A DNA stretch of 22,894 nucleotides from JAMZMI01 sp047632435. GTDB taxonomy: Bacteria > Bacteroidota > Bacteroidia > Cytophagales > Cyclobacteriaceae. This document shows positions 13,384-22,241 of the stretch, piece after piece. The position numbers and the translations under genes were made by a program. The notes under the pieces were generated by a model that worked only from the letters and a program-made list of their open reading frames with translations, did no database searches and was not told the DNA's origin. The DNA lies in contig JBLICU010000056.1 in the NCBI GenBank assembly GCA_047632435.1, forward strand, positions 1 to 22,894, written 5' to 3'. The first letter of the stretch is position 1, and every line of letters begins with the position of its first letter.

Positions 13384-15801
13384 ATGTTAGTTATTAAAAG
13401 AGACGGAAGAAGAGAATCCGTAAAATTTGACAAAATCACTTCTCGCATAGAGAAACTGTGCTACGGTCTTAATGATGACTTTGTGAAACCTGTGGAGATT
13501 GCCAAGAAGGTAATAGATGGCCTCTATGACGGAGTAACCACTATTGAACTTGACAATCTTGCCGCCGAGATAGCAGCTTCAATGACCACTCGTCATCCTG
13601 ACTTTGCTCGTCTTGCAGCCAGAATATCAATTTCCAATTTGCATAAAGTTACCGAAGAGTCTTTCGCCAATACAATGAAAAGACTTTACACCTATGTAAA
13701 TCCAAAAACACAACAAAACGCCGCGTTACTATCAACCAAAGTATATGGCATCATTAGAGCCAATGCCAAGCGGTTGGATGATGCTATCGACTACAACAGA
13801 GATTATAACTATGATTTCTTTGGATACAAAACGCTAGAGAGATCGTATTTAATAAGACTTGATGGCAAAATAGCAGAACGCCCTCAGCACATGCTGATGA
13901 GAGTTTCCGTAGGCATCCACATGGAAGATATCGATGCGGCGATCGAAACTTACCACCTGATGTCGGAGAAATGGTTTACGCATGCTACACCTACTCTTTT
14001 CAACGCGGGAACCCCAAAACCACAACTTTCTTCGTGTTTTCTCTTGACCATGAAGGATGATAGTATTGATGGAATCTACGATACATTGAAACAATGTGCT
14101 AAAATTTCTCAATCTGCCGGTGGCATAGGTCTAAGCATACATAATGTAAGAGCTACAGGCGCATATATCAAAGGAACAAATGGAAATTCCAATGGTATTG
14201 TACCGATGCTAAGAAACTTTGATATGACCGCCCGATATGTGGATCAAGGGGGTGGGAAAAGAAAAGGAAGTTTTGCCATTTACCTAGAGCCATGGCATGC
14301 TGATGTTTTCGACTTTCTTCAACTCAAGAAGAATCACGGAAAAGACGAATTGAGGGCGCGCGACTTATTTTATGCACTTTGGATTCCGGATTTATTCATG
14401 AAACGTGTGGAAGACAATGGTGACTGGTCACTATTCAGCCCAGACGAAGCTCCGAACCTTTGTGATACCTACGGTGATGAGTTCGAAAAGCTTTACGAAA
14501 AATACGAGAAAGAAGGCAGAGCAAGAAAAACTATCAAGGCGCAAGAGTTGTGGTTTGAAATTCTGGAATCTCAAATCGAGACTGGTACGCCATACATCCT
14601 GTATAAAGATCACGCCAACAGAAAGTCTAACCAGAAAAACCTGGGGACGATTCGTTCTAGTAATCTTTGTACTGAGATCATGGAATACACTTCGCCTGAT
14701 GAGGTGGCCGTTTGCAACCTTGCATCACTTGCATTAAACAAATTTGTAAATGCTGATGGCACTTTCAACCATGAGAAATTATATGAAGTAACAAAAGTTG
14801 CCACAAGAAACTTAAATAAAGTCATTGATGTAAACTACTACCCAATCCCTGAGGCTCGGTATTCAAATATGAGACATAGGCCAATTGGAATAGGCGTTCA
14901 GGGTCTTGCCGACGTTTTCATGTTGATGAAGATGCCATTTGATTCTCCAGAAGCACGTAAGCTGAATAAAGAAATCTTCGAGACCATTTATTATGGTGCC
15001 ATGGAAACTTCAATGGAGTTGGCCCAAAAAGATGGCTTTTATGAGACTTTTAAAGGCTCACCAGTATCAAAAGGTATCTTCCAGTTTGATATGTGGGGTA
15101 TCACTCCAGATAGCGGCAGATGGGATTGGTATGACTTGAAGCAGAAAGTAAGAAAGCATGGTGTAAGAAACTCACTGCTCGTTGCTCCTATGCCTACAGC
15201 CTCTACTTCACAGATTCTTGGTAACAATGAGTGTTTTGAGCCATATACATCGAACATTTATACCAGAAGGGTACTTTCAGGTGAATTCATTGTGGTAAAC
15301 AAACACCTGATGACTGATTTGATCAAATTGAATCTATGGGATGAGCGCATGAAAAACAGAATCATGGAAGCAAATGGCTCTGTTCAGAATATTCCGGAAA
15401 TTCCAGACCAAATCAAAGAACTATACAAAACTGTGTGGGAGATTTCGCAGAAATCAATCATTGACATGTCCGCTGATCGTGGAGCATATATCTGCCAAAG
15501 TCAAAGTCTGAACATCCATTTGCAAGATGCAAACTTTGGTAAAATGACATCTATGCATTTCTATGCCTGGAAAAAGGGATTGAAAACTGGCATGTATTAC
15601 TTAAGAACCAAGGCGGCTACAGATGCGATTAAGTTCACAGTTGAAAAGGAACAAAAAGTGGAACCAAAGATACAGCCCCAGCCACATCAGGAACAACAAG
15701 GAAAAGCTAAATCAGCTGCTGAAATAGAAGAGGAAAAATACAAGTCTGCAATACAATGTTCACTGGATGATCCAGATGGATGCGAGATGTGTGGCAGTTA
15801 A
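13384..15801 (+). CDS. nrdA: Class Ia ribonucleotide reductase, alpha (catalytic) subunit
   Basis: NrdA reduces ribonucleoside diphosphates to deoxyribonucleotides. The 805 residues begin with an ATP-cone (MLVIKRDGRRESVKFDKI, about 1-90), the site where ATP or dATP sets overall activity. Catalytic residues are C218 (LSSCFLL), N427, C429 and E431 (NLCTE) and C444 (AVCNLAS); these numbers are the same as in human RRM1. The radical-transfer region SMHFYAWKKGLKTGMYYLRT and the C-terminal redox pair CEMCGS (C800, C803) are present. About 13 residues longer than human RRM1, mostly a Gln/Lys/Glu-rich stretch before the tail. It forms an operon with nrdB and ends at a strong terminator. Confidence 0.98.
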   Translation: MLVIKRDGRRESVKFDKITSRIEKLCYGLNDDFVKPVEIAKKVIDGLYDGVTTIELDNLAAEIAASMTTRHPDFARLAARISISNLHKVTEESFANTMKRLYTYVNPKTQQNAALLSTKVYGIIRANAKRLDDAIDYNRDYNYDFFGYKTLERSYLIRLDGKIAERPQHMLMRVSVGIHMEDIDAAIETYHLMSEKWFTHATPTLFNAGTPKPQLSSCFLLTMKDDSIDGIYDTLKQCAKISQSAGGIGLSIHNVRATGAYIKGTNGNSNGIVPMLRNFDMTARYVDQGGGKRKGSFAIYLEPWHADVFDFLQLKKNHGKDELRARDLFYALWIPDLFMKRVEDNGDWSLFSPDEAPNLCDTYGDEFEKLYEKYEKEGRARKTIKAQELWFEILESQIETGTPYILYKDHANRKSNQKNLGTIRSSNLCTEIMEYTSPDEVAVCNLASLALNKFVNADGTFNHEKLYEVTKVATRNLNKVIDVNYYPIPEARYSNMRHRPIGIGVQGLADVFMLMKMPFDSPEARKLNKEIFETIYYGAMETSMELAQKDGFYETFKGSPVSKGIFQFDMWGITPDSGRWDWYDLKQKVRKHGVRNSLLVAPMPTASTSQILGNNECFEPYTSNIYTRRVLSGEFIVVNKHLMTDLIKLNLWDERMKNRIMEANGSVQNIPEIPDQIKELYKTVWEISQKSIIDMSADRGAYICQSQSLNIHLQDANFGKMTSMHFYAWKKGLKTGMYYLRTKAATDAIKFTVEKEQKVEPKIQPQPHQEQQGKAKSAAEIEEEKYKSAIQCSLDDPDGCEMCGS

Positions 15802-15823
15802 AATCTGAAGTTTCTTATGAAAT

Positions 15824-15854
15824 AAAAAGCTCCTCCAAATGAGGGGCTTTTTTT
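15824..15854 (+). terminator. Intrinsic terminator after nrdA
   Basis: AAAAAGC, T, CCTC, loop CAAAT, GAGG, G, GCTTTTT form a long stem with one G-T pair, followed by more T. It lies 23 bases after the nrdA stop. Confidence 0.88.
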
Positions 15855-15930
15855 GCATAATATGAGTAACTAATCAAGTGCTAAATCTTGATGTCGTTAA
15901 AGTCTTGTTAAGATTTTTGCCAGTCAAAAT

Positions 15931-15948
15931 AACACCAATAACACCAAT
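15931..15948. repeat. Short tandem repeat, AACACCAAT twice
   Basis: Two exact 9-base units stand head to tail, followed by a degenerate third (ACCAGCCAAT). It lies just before the palindrome pair at 15965-16019. No function is evident. Confidence 0.5.
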
Positions 15949-15964
15949 ACCAGCCAATTATACC

Positions 15965-16019
15965 TTTTATAGCCATGAGTTTAAACCCGTGGCTATAAAA
16001 ATGAAGTGCCTAAGGCACT
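15965..16019. repeat. REP-like pair of palindromes
   Basis: TTTTATAGCCA (15965-15975) and TGGCTATAAAA (15990-16000) are perfect 11-base arms around a 14-base loop that itself contains GTTTAAAC. Five bases on, AGTGCCT-A-AGGCACT (16005-16019) is a perfect 7-base-arm hairpin. Neither has a T run on the plus side suitable for a normal terminator, and a terminator already stands 110 bases upstream. The layout, in the space between converging genes, is like REP or other palindromic units. Only one copy is in the window. Confidence 0.55.
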
Positions 16020-16067
16020 GAGTGTACACTTTCGTTACCCGATTAGGTACTAATATAAAACCCCATT

Positions 16068-16946
16068 CTATAATTCCCCTATCCAATCAATCATAAGATT
16101 AGGCCAAGTGGAATGCCTTCCCTTACCAATAGCCAACGAATAACCATGTCCTCCAAAAGGAAAAATATGCATTTCTGCTGGCACATTGCTATCTCGAAGT
16201 GCTTTGTAAAACTGTAAGCTATTGTCTACCGGCACAGCCTTATCATCCTCACTATGCACAATAAAGGTTGCAGGTGTCGATGATTTTACCTGAAGCTCAT
16301 TAGAATACAGTTCGACAAGATCATCGGACGGTTGCTGACCCAATAAATTGTTTCGCGAACCCTTATGGGTATAATCATCCTTCATTGTCACCACTGGATA
16401 AATCAAAATCATAAAATCAGGTCTATTTTTTTCTTCAAAATGTGTGCCCAGGGTAGATGCCAGATGTCCTCCTGCGGAAAATCCCATGATTCCGATCTGA
16501 TCAGCTGCGATTCCCCACGATGATGCATTTTCCCGAATGATCTCCATTCCCCTTTTGGCATCCATCAATGGTGATTCGTGTGGTACAATATTCGATTCAT
16601 CTTCTGGTAATCGATATTTCAAAACAATGCCAGCAATGCCATGACCATTGAGCCACTTGGCTATATCTGTCCCTTCTTTGTCATAAGCCAGGATTCCATA
16701 TCCTCCTCCCGGGCAAATAAGAATGGCCTTCTTGATCGAATTACTTTTTGATGGCAGATAAACTTCGATGGTCGGATTGACGACTTTGCTTATTCGCCTC
16801 GTGTCTGACAACTCCAACATTTCTTCTGTGTTGGATTTTTTAGCATTGGGTACCTTATCACCCCATAAAGTGATGTTGTGATCCTGAGCATATAGCATAT
16901 GGCTTAAAAAGACGGTAGATAGTAATAGGATTAATTTTATCATCAA
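16068..16946 (-). CDS. Secreted alpha/beta hydrolase, acetyl-esterase-like
   Basis: The 292-residue protein starts with a signal peptide (MMIKLILLLSTVFLSHMLYAQ), so it is exported to the periplasm or beyond. The hydrolase domain has the oxyanion-hole motif CPGGGYG (78-84), the nucleophile elbow GFSAGG (Ser157), an acid residue in SEDDKAVP (D235 likely) and the catalytic His in FGGHGYS (H267). This is the pattern of the acetyl esterase/BD-FAE and lipase class often found in Bacteroidetes near polysaccharide-degrading genes and sometimes labelled xylanase by mistake. No sugar-related genes are next to it, so the substrate is open; deacetylation of a sugar polymer or hydrolysis of a small ester are both possible. 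Met1 and Met2 are equally good starts. It faces nrdA and follows clpC on the same strand, separated by a terminator. Confidence 0.88.
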   Translation of the reverse strand: MMIKLILLLSTVFLSHMLYAQDHNITLWGDKVPNAKKSNTEEMLELSDTRRISKVVNPTIEVYLPSKSNSIKKAILICPGGGYGILAYDKEGTDIAKWLNGHGIAGIVLKYRLPEDESNIVPHESPLMDAKRGMEIIRENASSWGIAADQIGIMGFSAGGHLASTLGTHFEEKNRPDFMILIYPVVTMKDDYTHKGSRNNLLGQQPSDDLVELYSNELQVKSSTPATFIVHSEDDKAVPVDNSLQFYKALRDSNVPAEMHIFPFGGHGYSLAIGKGRHSTWPNLMIDWIGEL

Positions 16947-16996
16947 TCATTAAATTTAATACACTTTTAAGGCTTCATTAAATCAGAGATTTGATC

Positions 16997-17027
16997 AAAA
17001 AAAAAGGCCTTATTGGCCTTTTTTTTT
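16997..17027 (-). terminator. Intrinsic terminator of clpC
   Basis: Nine A, GGCC, loop TTATT, GGCC and nine T form a fully symmetric stem that overlaps the clpC stop codon. It should stop clpC transcription before the hydrolase gene. The GC part is only 4 bp, but the A/T stem extends it. Confidence 0.8.
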
Positions 17028-19581
17028 ATTTCTCTTTGTCCTCTTGCGTGACTTTCTTTTTCTTCAATTTGATATTCAATTCTGTTGCTTTTTCATCCCA
17101 GTCAGCAACCATGGTGTCACCTTCCTGAATTTCTCCTTTCAAGATTTCTTCGGCCACTGGATCTTCCAGGTATTTCTGGATCGCTCTGTTCAATGGTCTT
17201 GCGCCAAATTGAGGATCATATCCTTTATCTGACAAAAAGTCTTTCGCTTTATCTGTCAACTCCACAAAAAATCCCAGATTCGTGATTCTCGTGAAGAGTT
17301 TTCCCAGGATAATATCAATTATGACATGGATATGCTCTCTGTCCAGAGAATTGAAAACAATCACATCATCAAGTCTATTGAGGAATTCTGGACTAAAAGC
17401 CTTTTTCAAGGCATTTTGAATCGTTGATTTCATCACCTCATCGCTATTTTCTCTTTTGGCGCTGGTAGAAAACCCAATGCCTGCACCGAAATCCTTTAGA
17501 TCCCGAACGCCAATATTTGATGTCATGATTATGATTGTATTTCTGAAGTCAACTCTTCGTCCCAGTCCATCAGTCAGGATTCCATCATCCAAAACCTGTA
17601 ACAAAATGTTGAAAACATCTGGATGCGCTTTTTCAATTTCATCTAGCAGGACTACAGAATATGGTTTCCTTCGTACTTTTTCGGTAAGCTGCCCACCTTC
17701 TTCGTAACCTACATATCCCGGAGGTGCTCCAACCAATCTCGACACTGAGAATTTCTCCATGTATTCACTCATATCAATTCTGATAAGTGAATCTTCTTTA
17801 TCGAAAAGATAACTGGAAAGCACTTTGGCCATTTCTGTCTTTCCAACACCTGTTGGCCCTAAGAATATAAAAGAACCAATTGGTTTTCTTGGGTCTTTTA
17901 ATCCCACTCTGGTTCTTTGAATGGCACGGGTCAGCATTTTCACCGCATCATCCTGACCAATAATTTTGGTCATCAATTCGGCATTCATGCTCAATAATTT
18001 GTCGCTTTCATTTTGAGCAATTCGCTTTGTAGGTATACCCGTCATCATTCCGACTACTTCAGCTACATTATCTTCTGTAACTTCATATCGCTTGGTTCGA
18101 GTTTCTTCTTCCCATCTATTTTTCTCAATATCAAGCTGATTCAAGAGCTTTTTCTCTTTATCTCTCAGTTGTGCTGCCTCCTCATATTTCTGGCTTTTTA
18201 CAACTTGATTTTTTTCTTTCTTAATGTCCTCAATCTGTGCTTCCAGCTCAATGACTTGACTAGGCACGTTGATGTTATTGATGTGAACCCTTGCTCCCGC
18301 CTCATCCATCACGTCAATAGCCTTGTCCGGAAGATATCTATCACTGATATATCTATCAGATAAAATCACGCAAGCTGCAATTGCTTCTGGCGTATAATTT
18401 ACATGGTGGTGGTCTTGATATTTATCCTTGATGTTATCAAGAATTTGCATGGTCTCATCTACGGTAGTTGCGTCTACCATGACCATTTGAAATCTTCGTG
18501 CCAGCGCACCATCTTTCTCGATATACTGTCTGTATTCATCGAGTGTAGTAGCTCCGATGCATTGTATCTCACCTCTGGCCAGTGCTGGTTTGAACATGTT
18601 CGATGCATCCAATGATCCTGATGCACCACCTGCGCCAACGATTGTGTGAAGTTCATCTATGAAAAGGATTACATCCGGCGATTTTTCAATCTCGTTCATC
18701 ACCGCTTTCATACGCTCTTCGAATTGTCCACGGTATTTAGTACCTGCAACCAATGAAGCCAAATCAAGCGTAACGACCCTTTTTCCAAAAAGAATTCTGG
18801 ATACTTTTTTCTGAACAATTCTTAAGGCCAGACCTTCTGCAATTGCAGTTTTACCAACTCCGGGTTCACCTATTAGAATAGGGTTATTTTTCTTTCTTCT
18901 ACTCAAAATTTGAGCAACACGCTCTATCTCTTTTTCCCTTCCTACGATTGGATCAAGTTTATCATCCTCAGCCATCTTGGTAAGGTCTCTTCCAAAATTA
19001 TCTAAAACCGGAGTTCTTGACTTTTCTGTACTTTTCGATTCCTTTCCGGCTCCACTGCCACCCCCACTACTGCCTGATGATCCACCAAAAATTCTTCCTG
19101 AATCATCGTCACCATCATCTGTATCTGATTGTGCCATTGGATTCTCAGTTTGATATTCCAACAATTCCTTCACTACATCATAGCTCACATCGAATTTATC
19201 AAGTATTTGAGTGGCCAGATTGTCTTCATCCCTGAGTATGGACAATAGTAAATGCTCGGTACCAATTAGCTGACTTTTGAAAATCTTTGCTTCTAGATAA
19301 GTGATTTTTAGTACTTTTTCTGATTGTCGGGTAAGCGGGATGTTAGCAAGGTTTTTCACGTTACTAGTGGCAGTTCCCTTAGTTGCTTGCTCTATTGCAG
19401 AACGCAGTTCCTCAAGAGAAACACCTAATTTCTTCAATAGGCTCACAGCTACGCCTTCCCCTTCTCTTATCATACCCAACAGTAAATGTTCGGTACCTAT
19501 ATAATCATGGCCTAGTCTGAGCGCTTCTTCGCGGCTTAGGCTGATGACCTCTTTGACTCTATTTGAAAACTTCGCTTCCAT
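17026..19581 (-). CDS. clpC: Clp protease ATPase subunit ClpC
   Basis: ClpC unfolds proteins and feeds them to ClpP. The 851 residues show two N-terminal Clp-N repeats (each with IGTEHLLL, about 28-35 and 106-113), a Gly/Ser/Asp-rich linker (about 152-185), AAA domain 1 with Walker A GEPGVGKT (238-245) and Walker B LFIDE (306-310), a UVR-like coiled-coil insert (about 445-480) that marks ClpC rather than ClpA or ClpB, and AAA domain 2 with Walker A GPTGVGKT (575-582) and Walker B LLDE (645-648). The IGF tripeptide at 702-704 is the loop that docks into ClpP. No mcsA, mcsB or ctsR gene is beside it, so control differs from Bacillus. A 14-base palindrome lies 39 bases before its start. Confidence 0.97.
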   Translation of the reverse strand: MEAKFSNRVKEVISLSREEALRLGHDYIGTEHLLLGMIREGEGVAVSLLKKLGVSLEELRSAIEQATKGTATSNVKNLANIPLTRQSEKVLKITYLEAKIFKSQLIGTEHLLLSILRDEDNLATQILDKFDVSYDVVKELLEYQTENPMAQSDTDDGDDDSGRIFGGSSGSSGGGSGAGKESKSTEKSRTPVLDNFGRDLTKMAEDDKLDPIVGREKEIERVAQILSRRKKNNPILIGEPGVGKTAIAEGLALRIVQKKVSRILFGKRVVTLDLASLVAGTKYRGQFEERMKAVMNEIEKSPDVILFIDELHTIVGAGGASGSLDASNMFKPALARGEIQCIGATTLDEYRQYIEKDGALARRFQMVMVDATTVDETMQILDNIKDKYQDHHHVNYTPEAIAACVILSDRYISDRYLPDKAIDVMDEAGARVHINNINVPSQVIELEAQIEDIKKEKNQVVKSQKYEEAAQLRDKEKKLLNQLDIEKNRWEEETRTKRYEVTEDNVAEVVGMMTGIPTKRIAQNESDKLLSMNAELMTKIIGQDDAVKMLTRAIQRTRVGLKDPRKPIGSFIFLGPTGVGKTEMAKVLSSYLFDKEDSLIRIDMSEYMEKFSVSRLVGAPPGYVGYEEGGQLTEKVRRKPYSVVLLDEIEKAHPDVFNILLQVLDDGILTDGLGRRVDFRNTIIIMTSNIGVRDLKDFGAGIGFSTSAKRENSDEVMKSTIQNALKKAFSPEFLNRLDDVIVFNSLDREHIHVIIDIILGKLFTRITNLGFFVELTDKAKDFLSDKGYDPQFGARPLNRAIQKYLEDPVAEEILKGEIQEGDTMVADWDEKATELNIKLKKKKVTQEDKEK

Positions 19582-19619
19582 GTAAATGGATTTAAAATGT
19601 GTGGTTATAGTAAATTTAA

Positions 19620-19633
19620 GACTTATCTAAGTC
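19620..19633. promoter_or_regulatory. Palindrome GACTTA-TC-TAAGTC upstream of clpC
   Basis: Perfect 6-base arms around two bases lie between the WbqC-family gene and clpC. On the minus strand the weak -7-like TAAATTTA follows directly, so a protein bound here could block or aid clpC transcription. Inference only. Confidence 0.35.
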
Positions 19634-19701
19634 AATTCCCATCAAGTGAACAGGTTAAAAAAACGCATTTGACCCAAGAAATGTTCACCGCGATTCAAAA
19701 T

Positions 19702-20313
19702 TTATGCTCTTATTATGTTTAAGGCCTCTGTTCCTTCACAAAATAATAAATCAAGGATAGCAAGGTTTGGGACAAATTCATTGCCAAAGTTCTGATTATA
19801 TTTTTTCGTTCTTAATGTTTTTTGAAATTCGGTCTCCTTTTTAGGGTTTATTGTCTCTCTATTGTCAATTTGGTTATTTTCGACAACTGCGTGGTAGGTT
19901 TCGGTAAATTGGATTTCAATGTCAATTTGGAGTAGTTTCAGACATAATGTCAGAAAGTCCATGTTGAGATCGACGAGAAATGTGTGTTTTTTGTCCCAAA
20001 TGGATTTGAAATAATCACTGAAATATTCGAAGAAAGGTGATTTGCCATAAGCAGAATAAACCGCTCCCCAATGTTCACGGATCCAGCTTTGATTGTAATC
20101 AATTTTTACATCTTTGAAGATGGTTCGGTTATCAAATTGAACTGGAATGGTCAATGATAGTTTGCCTTGGGCTGTCAGTATGTAGCACCGGTTTTTATAA
20201 GTCTGCTTGATATAGTGTTGATTTACCTCAAAAATTACCTTTTTGTGTGCCGTTAATAAAGTGAAATACTCCAAACATCCAAGGTAATGTGGCTCTATTA
20301 ACAAATCTTTCAT
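19702..20313 (-). CDS. WbqC family protein
   Basis: The 203-residue cytosolic protein has the WbqC pattern: LIEPHYLGCLEYFTLL at the start, KNRCYILTAQGKLSLTIPVQ, IDYNQSWIREHWGAVYSAYGKSPFFEYF in the middle and FVPNLAILDLLFCEGTEAL at the end. WbqC-like proteins occur in O-antigen loci and across Bacteroidetes, but their activity is not established. It lies between the yciO-type gene and clpC, all on the minus strand, with gaps of 155 and 120 bases, so it is probably transcribed alone. There is no surface-sugar cluster near it in the window. Confidence 0.88.
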   Translation of the reverse strand: MKDLLIEPHYLGCLEYFTLLTAHKKVIFEVNQHYIKQTYKNRCYILTAQGKLSLTIPVQFDNRTIFKDVKIDYNQSWIREHWGAVYSAYGKSPFFEYFSDYFKSIWDKKHTFLVDLNMDFLTLCLKLLQIDIEIQFTETYHAVVENNQIDNRETINPKKETEFQKTLRTKKYNQNFGNEFVPNLAILDLLFCEGTEALNIIRA

Positions 20314-20468
20314 TTACAGGTTTGATAATTTTAAATAAATAACACGTAACTAATTAAACATATCACTTTCAACTTACTTATTTGGTATTAGGCTTTGCTG
20401 AGGTTTAGGATTATGTCCATTCATGCTATGACAGAAGGGTTGAAATGGCTAGCTGAATGTCATTTCAT

Positions 20469-21098
20469 TCAATAAACAAGATTTATATCGCCTAATCCTT
20501 CACGGATTATTTCTGGAACGCCAGAAGAACAATCCACGATGGTACTCGGCACTATATTGCCGAAACCTCCATCAATGACCAGATCAACTCGGTTTTTGAA
20601 TTCCTCATAAATAAGCTCCGGGTCTGTGGCGTATTCTATGATATCATCTGCATCCAACACAGATGTTGTAATTATCGGATTACCTAATTCCTTGACAATC
20701 GCGCGAGGGATATTGTTGTCTGGAACACGAATCCCCACTGTTTTCTTTTTCATATTCAAAATCTTTGGCGTTTTAGTTGAAGACTCAAGGATGAAGGTAA
20801 AAGGACCAGGGAGGGTTCTTTTCATCAATTTAAAAATAGGCGTATCTACATGTTTGGCATACTCAGACAAATGGCTGAGATCGTAACAAATAAATGATAA
20901 GTTCAAGGTTTTACTTTTCATTCCTTTGAAAAGCCTGATTCTTTCAATGGCTTTTGCATTGAAAATATCGCATCCGAGTCCATAAACCGTATCTGTTGGG
21001 TATATGATTATTCCCCCTTCCCGCAGGACCTTAACCACCTGAGCTATTTTCCTGGGATCAGGATTATCAGGATACATTTTGATAAAATCAGCACTCAT
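20469..21098 (-). CDS. YciO-type Sua5/YciO/YrdC family protein
   Basis: The 209-residue protein has the YrdC fold: GGIIIYPTDTVYGLGCD (about 28-44), LMKRTLPGPFTFIL, TVGIRVPDNNIPRAIV and the end PEIIREGLGDI. The start MSADFIKMYPDNPDPRKIAQVVKVLREGG and FICYDLSHLSEYA resemble E. coli YciO more than TsaC/YrdC. TsaC makes threonylcarbamoyl-AMP for t6A modification of tRNA. YciO has the same fold but weaker evidence for this role. Here the usual KxR of TsaC is replaced by a run KGMKSK, and the SAN segment by TTSVLDADD, also as in YciO. I therefore name the family and leave the reaction open. It is divergent from mltG across 108 bases. Confidence 0.88.
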   Translation of the reverse strand: MSADFIKMYPDNPDPRKIAQVVKVLREGGIIIYPTDTVYGLGCDIFNAKAIERIRLFKGMKSKTLNLSFICYDLSHLSEYAKHVDTPIFKLMKRTLPGPFTFILESSTKTPKILNMKKKTVGIRVPDNNIPRAIVKELGNPIITTSVLDADDIIEYATDPELIYEEFKNRVDLVIDGGFGNIVPSTIVDCSSGVPEIIREGLGDINLVY

Positions 21099-21164
21099 TT
21101 CTTCTCATTCAAGGTGGGAATTTAAGAATGAAACCTCATAACCCAAAAAGAAACAATACTTGTC

Positions 21165-21172
21165 TATTTTTG
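21165..21172 (+). promoter_or_regulatory. -7 element for mltG
   Basis: TATTTTTG fits TAnnTTTG and lies 34 bases before the mltG ATG. No clear TTTG is at the -33 position, so the promoter may be weak or activator-dependent. Confidence 0.5.
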
Positions 21173-21206
21173 CGCGCAGAATAATTATCCAGTTTTTGAA
21201 TCAAAT

Positions 21207-22241
21207 ATGAAAAGCAAAAAGATTGTGGCGGTAGTAATGATTGTATTTACAATCATGCTTTCATCCTTTTCATTTTACACTTATCAGATACTTACAACTC
21301 CAAATATCCTAGTTGATAAGCCAGATCAATATTTTGCAATCAATAAAGGAACTACTTTCAAACAGCTTCAGAATCAACTCTATGATGAAAGAATAGTCAA
21401 TGATTTGGTATCGTTTAGTCTTTTGGCCAAATTCAAAGGGCTTGATGACAATATTAAAAATGGTATGTATCTGTTCAAAAAGGACATGTCTAATACAGCT
21501 GCCATAAACATGCTGCGCAGTGGATTACAAAGTCCCGTGAGGCTTACATTCAACTCAGCAAGAAAAATCGGGGAGCTGTCGGCCAAGCTCACGGCCAATC
21601 TAGAAATTGATTCCATGGCAATGGTACCATACCTTTTGTCTGATAGTGTGGCTCGAATTTATGGTTTTGATTCACTGAACTTCATTGGCATGTTTTTACC
21701 GAATACTTATGAAGTGTATTGGACGATGACTCCAAAGGAAATTCTGGATCGAATGAAATTTGAATATGATCGCTATTGGAATGATCGCAGAAGAAAAAAA
21801 GCTGATTCGATCGGGCTTACTCCTCAGCAGGTCACCACTTTGGCTTCAATAGTAGATAGCGAAACCAATCTCATGACTGAAGCACCAACTATTGCGGGAG
21901 TTTACCTCAACAGAATCAGACAGGGTTATCCGCTACAGGCGGATCCAACTTTGGTTTTTGCATTGAATGATTTTACTATCCGCCGGGTGTTGGATGTACA
22001 TAAACAAACAGATTCTCCATACAATACTTACAAATACAGAGGATTGCCTCCTGGCCCAATCATGATGCCTTCAATCAGTGCCGTTGAAGCGGTATTAAAA
22101 GCTGAAAACCATCGATTCCTCTATTTTTGTGCCAAGGATGATTTCTCAGGTTATCATGCTTTCGCAAGGAATTTGGAAGATCACAATATAAATGCGCGCA
22201 AATTTCAACGGGCACTAAATCAGCAAAGAATCTATAAGTAA
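21207..22241 (+). CDS. mltG: Endolytic murein transglycosylase MltG
   Basis: MltG cuts nascent glycan strands in the periplasm and so sets their length. The 344-residue protein has one N-terminal membrane anchor (about 5-28) and a periplasmic part. The LysM-like segment includes INKGTTFKQLQNQLYDERIV and NGMYLF; the catalytic domain has FLPNTYEVYW (163-172), LASIVDSETN with Glu219 as the likely catalytic residue (E218 in E. coli), GVYLNRIRQGYPLQADPT and YNTYKYRGLPPGPI. The length is normal. Its TAA stop shares a base with the ATG of the thioesterase gene, and a third gene follows the same way, so the three are an operon with translational coupling. It is divergent from the YciO-type gene. Confidence 0.96.
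   Translation: MKSKKIVAVVMIVFTIMLSSFSFYTYQILTTPNILVDKPDQYFAINKGTTFKQLQNQLYDERIVNDLVSFSLLAKFKGLDDNIKNGMYLFKKDMSNTAAINMLRSGLQSPVRLTFNSARKIGELSAKLTANLEIDSMAMVPYLLSDSVARIYGFDSLNFIGMFLPNTYEVYWTMTPKEILDRMKFEYDRYWNDRRRKKADSIGLTPQQVTTLASIVDSETNLMTEAPTIAGVYLNRIRQGYPLQADPTLVFALNDFTIRRVLDVHKQTDSPYNTYKYRGLPPGPIMMPSISAVEAVLKAENHRFLYFCAKDDFSGYHAFARNLEDHNINARKFQRALNQQRIYK

Noticed and set aside
15931..16019. CRISPR-like repeat
   Set aside because: The units are short, unequal and without regular spacers; palindromic units are a better description.
18013..18363. Plus-strand frame of 116 codons inside clpC
   Set aside because: It is antisense to conserved ClpC sequence including the UVR-like region.
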